From positions 1 to 44,228 of the forward strand of contig JAHBNG010000126.1 of assembly GCA_019217005.1 (NCBI GenBank): a DNA stretch of 44,228 nucleotides, in the 5' to 3' direction. The translations under genes and the position numbers were made by a program. Positions 26,001 to 36,000 of this stretch are shown piece after piece. This DNA is from Chloroflexi bacterium TSY. Lineage in GTDB: Bacteria > Chloroflexota > Anaerolineae > Caldilineales > Caldilineaceae. Every line of letters starts with the position of its first letter. Positions within the stretch are counted from its first letter, which is position 1. Under the pieces are notes generated by a model. It made no database searches, had not been told where the DNA came from, and worked only from the letters and a program-made list of their open reading frames with translations.

Positions 26001-29000
26001 TGCGCACTCACATTGTTGCCGCGGGAGCCCTCCGGGCGCGGCCGCACCCAAAGGGTACCCGCTTCCTGGCGCATGAGCGTGAGCGGCTTCACTGCCAACG
26101 GCTCATACTCCTCTAACACCAGATGGGCATTGGTCCCACTAAAGCCGAAGGAACTGACCGCAGCTCGTCTTGGGCCACTTTCAGTCGACCAATCCCGTAA
26201 CATTGTGTTGACATAAAAGGGACTGTTGTCAAAGTCAATATGTTCGTTTGGTTCTTCGCAGTGCAGCGATGGGGGCAGTTGTTTATGTTGTAGGGACAGC
26301 AGGGCTTTGAGGACACCCGCCACCCCTGCGGTGGTGAGGGTATGGCCGATATTGGTCTTCACCGAGCCGATGGCACAGTAACCGGTACGGTCGGTATAGG
26401 TGCGGAACGCATCGGTCAGGGCCTGAACCTCAATCGGATCCCCCAGCTTGGTACCGGTGCCGTGCGCCTCGATGAGTTGAATCGTAGCTGGGTCAATCCC
26501 AGCCTGCTCATACACTTCTAACTCTAATGCTGTCTGTGAATGGGCACTGGGTGCGGTGATGCCGTTAGTGGCGCCATTCTGGTTGATGCCGCTGCCCTTG
26601 ATGACGCCATAGATGTGGTCACCATCCCGCTCTGCATCTGCCAATCGTTTGAGGACTACAATGCCCACGCCTTCAGCAATGCCAAAGCCATCAGCCTGAT
26701 TGGCAAAGGTTTTGCAGCGGCCATCAGCGGCCAACATCTGGGCTTTGCTGGTCATGATATGCATGTGCGGGCCAGTTAAGACGCAGACGCCCCCCGCCAA
26801 CACCATCTCATTCTGGCCAGTCAATAAGCTTTGGCAACCCTCATGAATCGCCACCAGCGAGGAAGAGCAGGCCGTATCGATAGCCAGGCTGGCCCCTTTC
26901 AGATTTAAAATATAGGCCAGACGTGCGGCTAAAATAGATGGAGAACTGCCCATCAGGGTGTAGGCATCTAGCTCAGGCTTATTCTGGTTTAGGCTTGCAT
27001 GATAATCGCCTGTTCCAGCCCCCACAAAGACGCCACATCTGCGTTCAGAGAGGGTGTGTCCGGCGTATCCAGCATCTTCCAGGGCTTTCCATGCCTCTTC
27101 CAAAAAGAGGCGCTGCTGGGGGTCCATGAGTTCAGCTTCGCGCGGAGAAATCTCAAAAAAGAGCGGGTCAAATTTGTCGATGTCCTCCAGTGCGCCTAAC
27201 CATTTACTGTAACTCTTGCCGGGCGCTTGTCGGTTGGGATCATAATAGCAGTTGACATCCCAACGCGCTGGCGAAACTTCCGTAATCGAGTCAACCCCGC
27301 CCGCAATATTCTGCCAGAACTCCTCGACATTATTCGCCCCAGGGAATCGCCCCGACATGCCGACGATGGCGATCTCTTCATGGCGCATAGAGCTAATGAC
27401 AGGGGTATTCTGAATGGTCTGCGCTCCAGGGTGTACCGGCGCTGGTTTCTGACGACTTCTCGCCTTCTGTTGGATTAAATCTGACCGACATTTTTGGGTT
27501 AGATCGACAGCCTCTGCTTGTGTATGGCTGATGACCACCTTGCCAATGTGGGCACCACTCTCTACATAGCGTAGCGCTTCTTGAATCTGTGCAATGGGAT
27601 AAATGCGGTGGACGATTGGATAAATCTCTTCATGTTCAACCAACTGGACCATCTCGTGCAGATATTCAGAGAGACGCTCTGGGTCACCAAAGCCACCGCG
27701 TCGGCCGTCGATACTGTAAAACGTTTGGTTGTGTACCAAGCCAGACAGGTCTAGAGTGGGGCTGGCTTTGAGCCCTTGAACCGCCAATTCCACATAGCGC
27801 CCGCCCGGTGCCAGCACATTTAATCCTTTTTGGATGGCTAGGCCACCCAACATATTGAGCACCACATCGACGCCGCGCTCCTCGGTGATTGCCAGGATGG
27901 ATTCATCAAAGTCTGTGGTATAGTTCAGCCGGTAGTCAACCCCAATCTGTTGCAAAAAGGCCAGCTTTTCATCTCGACTTGATGTGCCATAGAGGACCGC
28001 ATGGCGCAAGTTGGCCAGTTGCACCGCCATCAAGCCGCAGCCCCCCGCGGCAGTCTGAATGAGAATATGTTCCCCCTCTTTTAAGTTGGCTACCTGCAAT
28101 GCGTGATGGATGGTCAGGAAGATAACCGGTAAACTGCACGCTTCCTCAAACGTCACGTTGCGCGGCTTTTTGACAGCGGCGAAAGGCGACACATTGACAT
28201 AATGAGCATGTCCACCCAACTGTTGCCCAGTGAGGGCTATCACCTCATCCCCTTCCGCAAATTGTTGCACGTCACGACCCACAGCGGTGACAATGCCAGA
28301 CACTTCAAACCCCGGTACAAAGGGATAGCTCGGCATGGTGGGATAGAGTCCCTTGATGCACATGATATCGGGAAAGTTGATGGCTGATGCTTGCACCTGG
28401 ATCTGGATTTCATTTGCTTGGGGAGATGGCACCACCCAAGTGGTCAGATGGGTATCATCCACCGCCTGTACCCCTGAAACCACCAAACCAACCTGTTGCG
28501 CAAGCTCTGCACTGAGGGGATTAAGAACGATAGGCAAGCGCGTCTCAGCCTTCGTTCCCTGGGGAAGTGTTGCCCGAGTGGCCCCTGACTTGGTTACGTG
28601 GACCCTGCTCGATTCATGTGGAATCATCTCCGCCAAGTATTGTGCTAAACGCTGCAGCGTTGGATAATCATAGAGCGTGGTCGCAGGAATATTGAGACCA
28701 AATTCTCCATTAATTCGCTTGACCCACTCCACGCCCGTAATCGAGTCTAGACCCAAATCAAGAAATTTTTTCTGGGTCTCGACATCGTCTGGCTCTACAT
28801 ACAGCAATTCAACTAACTGTTGCCGAAGTTGCTGCTCTATCATCACCTGCACTTGCGCGGTATTCTGTACAGGGGTTTCAACTGGCGCATGCGCTGGCAG
28901 TGATGGGTGCTTACGAGCGGTCTTTCCGGCCTCTTCTGTTAGGGACTCTAATGAAAGCCTCATCGAATTCTCTTGTGCTGTCCTGTTCTCGTCCGGCAAA

Positions 29001-32000
29001 ATGTGCGCGTCTAGCACCTTTAACACCACCTTTTGCTTGCCGTGCTTTAGCGCAACACTTTCTGCTGTCGCGTTTTGCGGGTCTGATAGAACACTTGTCG
29101 GCAACGGAGCCATTGATGCGGGTGTCGCGAGTTGCTGTTGATTATTTTTGGCCATGTGCTCATCAAACCAATATCGTTTTTTGGCAAAGGGATAGGTCGG
29201 CAACGAAATTCGACGTGGGGTCTCATCTCCATGTAGCAAGCGCCAGTCTATCTCAACCCCCGCTACCCACAGTTGCGCTACTTTATCGTACTCCTCATCA
29301 TTGATGATTGCCTTGATAAAAGCCTCACCTTTTTCACCATCAATCAGTAGACTTGTTGTCTCTTTGCTATCTTTGGTATTTCCCTGATAAAAGTGACCAG
29401 TGACACTCTCTTTCTGTTCATACTGGTTCAATTGCTCAATCAACTCCTCAATACTGGACACAACGAATGCTAACCGTTCCTCCATACTCTCGCGTCCTAC
29501 CTGCAGGGTGTAGGCAATGTTCACCAAGGATGCACTACTCGGTAGCGCTAGAGACGCTTGAGGTGTGTACTCACTATTTGGGACCACAGAACCCTGCGAG
29601 GCCCACTCTTTTGCCACACTCGCTACCGACGCTTCCGTGGTCAAGAACGTACTTGGTAACTCGCAGCCAACCCGCTCTTCCACCATCGTTTGCAGGCGAC
29701 TCAATTGGATAGTATCCAACCCGCAGTCGGTAAAGGTTTGGTCATCCTCAATCTCGGCAATGTCTACGCCAAGGATGTCGGCAACCAGCTCCCGCAAAGA
29801 TTGCCGAATGGCCTGGATATCTGGCGTCTCAGCAATTGCCTGTGTTGCCAGATTTGGTGTAGATGCCACTTCCAAATCATTCGGCACCAACATTGCCGAC
29901 GCAGATAGATAGGCCAGCAGTTTATGGGCATAGGCTTGCAGCCGTTCTTCATTCCTGGCCGACAGCACAATTATTTGGGCGGATTCGTCCCCTGTAACCT
30001 TGCCACTTTGCTCCCTTGCCCCCTGATACTCTTCCACCACCAAATGAGCGTTAGTGCCACTGAAACCAAAGGAACTGACTGCAGCCCTTCTGGGTCCACT
30101 CGCTATTGACCAATCCCGCAACTGCGTGTTTACATAAAAGGGACTGTTCTCAAAATCGATATGTTCATTTGCATTCTCAAAATGGAGTGAGGGCGGCAGC
30201 ATCTTGTATTTCAAGGCTAGCAACACCTTCATAACACCTGCGACACCTGCTGCGGTTAGGGTATGACCAATGTTGGTCTTCACCGAACCGATAGCACAAT
30301 AGTTACGCTTATCCGTCCATTTTCGATAGGCATCGGTTAATGCGCTTATCTCAATTGGGTCACCTAGCTTTGTGCCCGTGCCGTGGGCCTCAACGAATTG
30401 AATTGTCTCGGGGTCTATGGCGGCTTGGCGGTAGACCTCCAGCGCTAAGGCGGTTTGGGCATCTGCGCTGGGGGCAGTGATGCCGTTGGTGGCCCCATCT
30501 TGGTTGATGGCGCTGCCCTTGATAACCCCATATATCTGGTCGCCATCACGCTCCGCATCAGCCAGGCGTTTGAGAACCACCACACCCACTCCTTCGGCAA
30601 TGCCAAAGCCATCTGCCTGATTGTCAAAGGTTTTGCAGCGACCATCAGCCGCCAACATCTGGGCTTTACTGGTCATGATGTGCATTTGAGGACCAGTTAA
30701 TACGCAGACCCCACCCGCCAACACCATCTCATTCTGGCCACTCAACAAGCTTTGACAGCCTTCATGAATCGCTACCAGCGAGGAAGAACAGGCGGTATCT
30801 ATGGTCAGGCTCGCTCCTTTCAGATCCAGAATATAGGAGAGACGCGCCGCCAATATTGAGGGGGAGCTGCCCATGAGCATATAAGCATCTGGCTCTGACC
30901 CACTCTGATTCAGGCGGGTATGATAGTCTCCAGCGCTAGCCCCAACAAAGACACCACATCTGCCCTCGGCGAGAGAGCATCCTGCATAGCCAGCATCCTC
31001 AAACGCTTTCCAGGCTTCTTCCAAAAAGAGGCGTTGCTGGGGATCCATCAGTTCAGCTTCGCGGGGGGAAATCTCAAAGAAGAGCGGGTCAAATTTGTCG
31101 ATGTCATCCAGTGCGCCCAGCCATTTGCTGTAACTTTTGCCGGGAGCTTCTTTGTGTGGATCATAATAGCGCTCGACATCCCAACGCTCTGGCGAAACTT
31201 CCGTAATCGAATCAACCCCAGTGGCAATATTCTGCCAGAGTTCATCAACATCATTCGCTCCAGGAAATCGTCCCGACATGCCGATGATGGCGATACTTTC
31301 GGTAGACGAATCATTGATACGATTCGAGTATTTATCCACCTGGATTGGGATAGACTGGAGATGCTCGTCTCTTGTTTGTTGTTGGATGGACTCTTTCTCA
31401 GAAGTAGATGCCCCCTTTGTTGTTCCGTGGAGAGGTTGCTCTGCTCTCTGAATGGCTGTTAGATGCTTCAGCTGAATTTGTGCGGACTGAGTTCGTGCGG
31501 GAGCGTGGGGTACCATAGATTCGGGGCTGTTTTGCGGGGTGATCTCTGTCAGATACTTAGCCAAACGCTCCACCGTCGGATGGTCATACAAGCGAGCAGC
31601 GTGGATGTCCGCGCCAAATTCAGCGTTTATCTGGCGGACCCACTCAACGCCTGTAATCGAATCTAGCCCTAAATCCACAAATCGTTCATAGTTACTGATG
31701 TCCTCCAAATCGACGAACAAGAGCGCCGCCAACTGTTGCTGCAACTGCTTCGCAATCGTGGCGACGTCTCGCTTACTGCTCTTTGCACTTTGGTCAACCG
31801 CAGGATTGATGGCTGGCTTTTTGGAGAATGCAATTGAATCTTGCATTAGTCTGCCCGTTTGCTCCTGTGCATCGCCCACCGTTTTTGGTATAGACACCTC
31901 ATCAAGTGATTGTAGAAGCAGCTTTGGCCTTCTATCAGGGCCATTATTAGACATTAACAAATTTGTTTCAGCAGCTATATTGTCGATTGTGCCTGAGTCG

Positions 32001-32779
32001 ATTTTGTCTGGCAAGCTCAACTTTGTGTCTTTTCTCTTCTGTATAGTTGTCGCGTTGCGGTTCAAGTGCCCATTAAACCAGTAGCGCTTTTTGGCAAAGG
32101 GATAGGTCGGTAAACTGATGCGCCTAGGCTTCTCTTCACCATACAGCAAGCGCCAATCTATCTCAACACCCAATACCCACAGTTGGGCTAATTTAGCGTA
32201 CTCTCGGTTATCAACGACCATCTTAACAAAAGCCTCACCCGTTGCGCCTTCAATCAAGAGGTTTGCTGTCTGTTGACTGGTTTTAATATTTCCTTGATAA
32301 ACCTGGCCAGTATCACTCTCTTTATGGTCGTACTGCTTCAACTGCTCCATCAACTCCTCAATACTGGACACAACCAACGCTAATCGCTCTGCCATGGCCT
32401 CGCGTCCCACCTGCAAGGTGTAAGCGACACTGGCTAAGGACAATGTAGGTTGCAGGTTTGCAGGTTGCAGGTTGTCTATTGCCGTATCTTTCAAATCCAA
32501 GAGTACCTGTTGGACTAGGCTCCCTGCCGAATCCGCAGGTGTAACCAACAGTTCACAGCCAACCCACTTCTCCACCATCGTTTGTAGGTGACTCAACTGC
32601 ACTGCATCCAGCCCACATTCGGCAAAGGTTTGTTCACTCTCAATCTCAGCAACGTCAACGCCATGGAGTCCGGCCACCATCTCGCAGAGGGTCTGATGGA
32701 TACTTTGTGCATCTATTGTCGCATCAGATTCTTGTGAAACCGGATTCGGTGCAGATGCCTCTTCTAAATCGTTCTGCAT
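23024..32779 (-). CDS. Trans-AT PKS segment: end of M3, M4 (KS-ACP-ER), M5 (KS-KR-ACP)
   Basis: This 3251-residue frame begins inside the M3 KS-flanking region; the first Met is internal and a stop at 32,825 cuts it from its upstream part. In order: carrier-like domain without Ser (32560-32710), M3 ACP (31545-31780), M4 KS (30020-31300; [20 protein letters not shown]), second carrier-like domain with Thr (29640-29830), M4 ACP (28625-28850), ER (27525-28430), M5 KS (26110-27380, same catalytic triad), third carrier-like domain with Ala (25670-25850), KR (23700-24330; TGGLGAIG, Tyr in [10 protein letters not shown]) with its structural half before it, and ACP (Ser in [10 protein letters not shown] near 23,217). 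Both ACPs with [10 protein letters not shown] look like beta-branching carriers. No AT, DH or TE is present. It stops inside the monooxygenase gene, so the pathway continues in the next proteins. Confidence 0.9.
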   Translation of the reverse strand: MQNDLEEASAPNPVSQESDATIDAQSIHQTLCEMVAGLHGVDVAEIESEQTFAECGLDAVQLSHLQTMVEKWVGCELLVTPADSAGSLVQQVLLDLKDTAIDNLQPANLQPTLSLASVAYTLQVGREAMAERLALVVSSIEELMEQLKQYDHKESDTGQVYQGNIKTSQQTANLLIEGATGEAFVKMVVDNREYAKLAQLWVLGVEIDWRLLYGEEKPRRISLPTYPFAKKRYWFNGHLNRNATTIQKRKDTKLSLPDKIDSGTIDNIAAETNLLMSNNGPDRRPKLLLQSLDEVSIPKTVGDAQEQTGRLMQDSIAFSKKPAINPAVDQSAKSSKRDVATIAKQLQQQLAALLFVDLEDISNYERFVDLGLDSITGVEWVRQINAEFGADIHAARLYDHPTVERLAKYLTEITPQNSPESMVPHAPARTQSAQIQLKHLTAIQRAEQPLHGTTKGASTSEKESIQQQTRDEHLQSIPIQVDKYSNRINDSSTESIAIIGMSGRFPGANDVDELWQNIATGVDSITEVSPERWDVERYYDPHKEAPGKSYSKWLGALDDIDKFDPLFFEISPREAELMDPQQRLFLEEAWKAFEDAGYAGCSLAEGRCGVFVGASAGDYHTRLNQSGSEPDAYMLMGSSPSILAARLSYILDLKGASLTIDTACSSSLVAIHEGCQSLLSGQNEMVLAGGVCVLTGPQMHIMTSKAQMLAADGRCKTFDNQADGFGIAEGVGVVVLKRLADAERDGDQIYGVIKGSAINQDGATNGITAPSADAQTALALEVYRQAAIDPETIQFVEAHGTGTKLGDPIEISALTDAYRKWTDKRNYCAIGSVKTNIGHTLTAAGVAGVMKVLLALKYKMLPPSLHFENANEHIDFENSPFYVNTQLRDWSIASGPRRAAVSSFGFSGTNAHLVVEEYQGAREQSGKVTGDESAQIIVLSARNEERLQAYAHKLLAYLSASAMLVPNDLEVASTPNLATQAIAETPDIQAIRQSLRELVADILGVDIAEIEDDQTFTDCGLDTIQLSRLQTMVEERVGCELPSTFLTTEASVASVAKEWASQGSVVPNSEYTPQASLALPSSASLVNIAYTLQVGRESMEERLAFVVSSIEELIEQLNQYEQKESVTGHFYQGNTKDSKETTSLLIDGEKGEAFIKAIINDEEYDKVAQLWVAGVEIDWRLLHGDETPRRISLPTYPFAKKRYWFDEHMAKNNQQQLATPASMAPLPTSVLSDPQNATAESVALKHGKQKVVLKVLDAHILPDENRTAQENSMRLSLESLTEEAGKTARKHPSLPAHAPVETPVQNTAQVQVMIEQQLRQQLVELLYVEPDDVETQKKFLDLGLDSITGVEWVKRINGEFGLNIPATTLYDYPTLQRLAQYLAEMIPHESSRVHVTKSGATRATLPQGTKAETRLPIVLNPLSAELAQQVGLVVSGVQAVDDTHLTTWVVPSPQANEIQIQVQASAINFPDIMCIKGLYPTMPSYPFVPGFEVSGIVTAVGRDVQQFAEGDEVIALTGQQLGGHAHYVNVSPFAAVKKPRNVTFEEACSLPVIFLTIHHALQVANLKEGEHILIQTAAGGCGLMAVQLANLRHAVLYGTSSRDEKLAFLQQIGVDYRLNYTTDFDESILAITEERGVDVVLNMLGGLAIQKGLNVLAPGGRYVELAVQGLKASPTLDLSGLVHNQTFYSIDGRRGGFGDPERLSEYLHEMVQLVEHEEIYPIVHRIYPIAQIQEALRYVESGAHIGKVVISHTQAEAVDLTQKCRSDLIQQKARSRQKPAPVHPGAQTIQNTPVISSMRHEEIAIVGMSGRFPGANNVEEFWQNIAGGVDSITEVSPARWDVNCYYDPNRQAPGKSYSKWLGALEDIDKFDPLFFEISPREAELMDPQQRLFLEEAWKALEDAGYAGHTLSERRCGVFVGAGTGDYHASLNQNKPELDAYTLMGSSPSILAARLAYILNLKGASLAIDTACSSSLVAIHEGCQSLLTGQNEMVLAGGVCVLTGPHMHIMTSKAQMLAADGRCKTFANQADGFGIAEGVGIVVLKRLADAERDGDHIYGVIKGSGINQNGATNGITAPSAHSQTALELEVYEQAGIDPATIQLIEAHGTGTKLGDPIEVQALTDAFRTYTDRTGYCAIGSVKTNIGHTLTTAGVAGVLKALLSLQHKQLPPSLHCEEPNEHIDFDNSPFYVNTMLRDWSTESGPRRAAVSSFGFSGTNAHLVLEEYEPLAVKPLTLMRQEAGTLWVRPRPEGSRGNNVSAHLAMKSGPQVIVLSAKNEERLREYAHKLLVYFAGFATSNPTPQALDETPDIQTIRQSLREIVANVLGVEVAEVAHDQTFDECGLDAVQLSRLQTTVEEQYSFELAITPSDSVESLVQQLFSLWGDGTSSRQLVVNSKHLAVGSSQPPALADIAYTLQVGREAMEERLALVVSSTEELAELLKQYQQRKEVPDQVFQGNIKNAKQTINLLVDSASGETYIKTVFKNQEYATLAQLWVLGVEIDWHLLYEGEPRRHISLPTYPFEKKRYWFPESSSTDQPPRAAHETWQSRQQNVVTKTAQILNFEAAWIEQALPVHDVDWVERISAEGDKRILVMYEDPTDYAAMDKLLGGVDVALQESGQARSLIVQFVGINSGLSAVEGNTSFMLDKTSQEDIAQWIKDVKHNGQLPDVILFLGHPPETDMLADGYPLSSAYKDEIRFLFHLIQGFMQHAWDNSIRGYYLFASTEAIPRLALEALSGLARATVLENPQQIYKTICVDPTLTADQRAVVLLQEWLLERSAATNTNHLAMVRYQGLRRFVSSLQERASTSPEATQVFRPGGTYLITGGLGAIGQHLCAYLSQHYQSTLIILARSKRTEETEGQIQTIEQYGGKVWYYPVDITDRQSLQETVARAKTKVDQIDGIIHLARTVEDDLIVNKHFDSFARVMAPKVEGTLYLDQATQDEPLDFFMIFSSAASYGIKGSPDYAYATAFQNAFAEWRQGLVHKGERSGQSLALCWGQWAMDPYSNEQRNALLKQMGFDFLTIESGMQILKQSLAQDNAIIGAIAVSEPQKVRRFLGIRPASREQNASDLTIEQLLMDLQDKTKNPEDLFRQIAKFDTRQLSDRQIKTLHAHLTRHSVSRAKPEIDGLNVEEVLEYEPTTAFLPDIQPADIQPADMQTVILAMLKKTLKLEEDRFDPQMTFLEYGMDSITGMQMATNLEQSLGIEVPPRWLIEYPTLEQFAGKLQTIKRQGTKQQADIELKGKENEKRRA
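23311..23350. repeat. 15-bp tandem repeat in a PKS linker
   Basis: TGTCTGCCGGTTGTA and TGTCCGCCGGCTGTA stand side by side and a third partial copy follows. They encode [10 protein letters not shown] just before the last ACP, adding five residues per copy without breaking frame. Confidence 0.7.
26021..26062. repeat. 42-bp GC-rich palindrome in the KS-flanking linker of M5
   Basis: Outer arms 26021-26031 and 26052-26062 pair at 9 of 11 bases around an inner palindrome GGGCGCGGCCGCACCC (26034-26049). It is translated in frame as part of [16 protein letters not shown], between LVLEEYE and [14 protein letters not shown]. The other modules lack this stretch. Confidence 0.68.
27525..28430 (-). other. 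Enoylreductase domain placed after the M4 ACP
   Basis: This is a medium-chain reductase fold: [31 protein letters not shown], cofactor motif [15 protein letters not shown], and HIGKVVIS at the end. It follows the ACP and precedes the next KS, unlike the DH-ER-KR order of cis-AT PKSs. As M4 has a beta-branching ACP and no DH or KR, the ER may reduce the branched enoyl thioester (inference). Confidence 0.82.
28625..28850 (-). other. M4 ACP with beta-branching signature Trp
   Basis: The active serine is in [16 protein letters not shown], with Trp six residues after Ser, the published marker of beta-branching ACPs. The module has no KR, so the beta-keto group needed for branching would persist. 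Confidence 0.8.
31545..31780 (-). other. M3 ACP with beta-branching signature Trp
   Basis: The serine lies in [16 protein letters not shown] near 31,660 and is again followed at +6 by Trp. A long Ser/Lys-rich linker of over 100 residues separates it from the KS-flanking region, and no DH, KR or MT is present. Confidence 0.8.
32447..32473. repeat. 15-bp period repeat in KS-flanking linker
   Basis: AGGTTGCAGGTT occurs at 32447-32458 and again at 32462-32473. On the minus strand it gives NLQPANLQP just before [17 protein letters not shown]. Confidence 0.7.
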
Positions 32780-33040
32780 CGACGTTGCAGACGCAGATAG
32801 ATAGACCAGCAGCTTGTGGGCATATTACCGTAGCCGTTCCTCATTCCTGGCCGATAGCACAATGAGCTGAGGTTCTTGCTGCATATCCTCTTGGTGCCGC
32901 GACCTTGTCACCTTGCCACGCTGCCTGATACTCCTCCAGCACGAGATGGGCATTGGTACCACTAAAGCCAAAGGAACTGACGGCCGCTCTGCGAGGACCA
33001 GACTCGGTTTTCCAATCCCGCAACTCTGTGTTTACATAAT
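32780..33040 (-). pseudogene. Broken junction of the M3 KS: two frameshifts and a stop codon
   Basis: The KS C-terminus is readable here ([36 protein letters not shown]) in a frame different from 33,045 upward; one extra T near 33,038-33,043 explains the shift. A second shift near 32,870-32,900 leads to [17 protein letters not shown]. The next codon, normally GAA for Glu in the sister linkers ([10 protein letters not shown]), is TAA at 32,825-32,827, after which [14 protein letters not shown] continues. The three lesions lie within about 220 bases. Confidence 0.82.
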
Positions 33041-36000
33041 AAGGGACTGTTCTCAAAATCGATATGTTCATTGGGCTGCTCAAAGTGGAGCGAAGGAGGG
33101 AGCTTTTGGTGCTTAAAGGCGAGCAGCACCTTGATGACACCGGCCACGCCCGCCGCTGTCGCCAAATGACCAATGTTGGTCTTTACGGAACCGATGGCAC
33201 AGAATTGCTGCTTATCTGTATAGTGTCGGAAGGCATTCGTCAATGCCTCGATTTCTACAGGATCCCCCAACTTTGTTCCAGTGCCATGCGTTTCTACATA
33301 GCTGATGGTCTCGGGATGAATCTGGCTCTGAGCGTATACCGCTTTTTCCAGTTCAGTCTGCGATAGCGTACTGGGGGCCGTGATGCCATTGGTCTTGCCA
33401 TCCTGATTGATGGCACTCCCCCGAATGACGCCGAGGATTGGGTCTCGGTCGGCGATAGCCTGGGCAAGTGACTTCAAGACAATAACACCAACCCCTTCTC
33501 CCGGTACAAAACCATCGGCTCGGTTGTCAAAGGTTTTGCATTTGCCATCTGGAGAGAGCATGCCAGCTTTGCTAGAAAGAATGTGAAATTGAGGCCCCGT
33601 ATTGATAAAGACACTCCCGGCCAGGGCTACCTCACTTTCCCCCTGTTGTATGCTTTGGCAGGCTAGATGGATGGCAATGAGGGATGACGAACAGGCTGTA
33701 TTGATTGCCAAAACCGGGCCTTTGAGATTGAGGTAATAGGCAATGCGGGCAGCACTAATCGACGCATCATTGCCCATAAAGGAATAAGCATGGGCCTCAA
33801 CCCCAGCCTCGAGCATTTTCTGCTGGTAATCTCCACGGCCACCGCCTAAGAATACGCCAAATGGACGACTGTCAAGCTGATTGCAACAGTAGCCAGCATC
33901 TTCCAGTGCCGACCAGCAGGCTTCCAGAAAGAGGCGCTGTTGGGGGTCCATCAATTCAGCCTCACGGCCCGACAAATTGAAAAACTCAGGGTCAAAGCAA
34001 TCAATATCATCCAGAAATCCCCCCCACTTGCTATAGGTTTTATTGGGGCTATCAGGGTTGGGGTCATAATGCTCTGCCATCGACCAGCGCCCTGGAGGCA
34101 CTTCTGTGATTGTGCTACGACCTTGGGCCAAGTTCTCCCAGAATTCGGTTACGTCGTTAGCGCCAGGGAAGCGACCTGCCATGCCCACAACGGCAATGTC
34201 GTGGTGGTTGCGTTCTAGCTGTGGCTGCCGTTGGGTATCTGCTACGGCAGACTCTACAGAAGACAGTGTTGTAACATCAGCCGTGCTGACCACCACCTTG
34301 CCGATATTCTGCGCTGCATCCAGGTAGTGGTAAGCTTGCCGTAGTTGGGCAAACGGGAAGACACGATCTATCGTAAGGGTAATCTCTCCTTCGTGCAGCA
34401 TCTCCTTAAGCGTTTGCAGATAGCGTCCAGCAACCTCGGGTGCGCTTTTTAGCAGGCGTCGCAGATCGATAGAATGCAGACTCTGATTATGCACCAAGTT
34501 GGATAGGTCAACGGACGTTGCTGCCTTTAGACCCGTCATGGCGATTTCCACATAGCGCCCACCGGGTGCCAGACTGTTGAGACCTTTCTGAATATTCTCA
34601 CCAGAGAGCGTATTCAGAACCACATCTACCCCAATTCCATTAGTGAGCCGCTGAATGGCCGCCGCGAAATCTTCCTGGCGGTAGTTGATAACGTGATGGA
34701 TGCCCAATTTTTTGAGGTAATTACATTTCTCTGTCGAGCCAGCCGTGGCAAAGATTTCCGCCCCTTGTCGTTGCGCCAACTGAACGGCCATTAAACCTAC
34801 CCCACCCGCCGCAGTTTGGATTAAAACTTTTTCCCCGGCCATAAGGGCTGCTTTTTCAAGGGCATCATAGGCTGTCAAAAAGGTGACGGGTGCGGCACAG
34901 GCTGTCTCGAAATCTATATTGGCTGGCTTCTTGAGGACCAACTCTGCCCGAGTATTCACCATGGTGGCATGTCCACCCATTGGGTCTCCCATCAAGGCGA
35001 TGACCTCGTCCCCAGGAACAAAGTCACTGACCGCTTGCCCCACCTGTTGCACAATCCCCGCGACTTCAAATCCGGGGATAAAGGGATAGGGGGGCATGGT
35101 GGGATAGAGTCCTCTAAGGCACAATAAGTCGCCAAAATTGAGCGCAAAGGCCCGCACTGCAATCTGAACTTCGCCGGTGTTGGGCGGTACAACGCTGACC
35201 GATTGAATTTGCAAAGCCTCCAGATTGCCAGGTTTCTCAATAACGACAGCTTGGGCCTTTGCGGCTGCCCCAGATAGGCTGAACAGTGATTCGCCTACGC
35301 CTTCATCTACCTGAATGCTATGGACAGCGAACGGAATCTGGCCGGGGTTGATTTCTTGCGAATTAAAGAGTTGATCGACCGACGTTGTCGGTTCTGCAAC
35401 CGAGGGTACCTGTAAATCAGCCGCGGCCTTTGTGGTTGCAAGGGCTGGCCCATATTCGGTATTAATATAGTTAGCCAGCGTATGGACCGTTGGATAATCA
35501 AAGAGTGTGGTGGTGCGCAACTGCTGACCGACAGCCTGACTGATGCCATTGATAAGTTCAATCCCCACAATCGAATCGACGCCATATTCAACAAACGATT
35601 TATCTAAATCAACTTGGTCAGGATTTAAGCCGGTCGCACGAGCCACCTGTTCCAGAATGGTCTGTTCGAGAGCAGTGGCTAATTCATCAACCTGATCGGA
35701 TTTGGTCCTCAATCCATCGGGTTGCCTTTTGGCGCTGAGTGGTCCAAGGGCTGAGGGTCGCTTGGCAGGCGAGCGTGAAAGCGCGCGCTGTTTCGTCTCT
35801 TCCGGCATGAAGGCGCGACCCACCTGGGACTTCCTGGGTTGAGGCTCTATGTTTCGACCCACTGGATTTGCTTTTATCCATTGGGTGCATACACCGTCAC
35901 TCTCGGCCAGAATGACGATCTGATCGGTCGTTTTTTTTGTCGCTTCTCCCCCAATCTGAATCTGTTTGTAGCCTGCCGCGTCCAACGCCCGCTGCCATTG

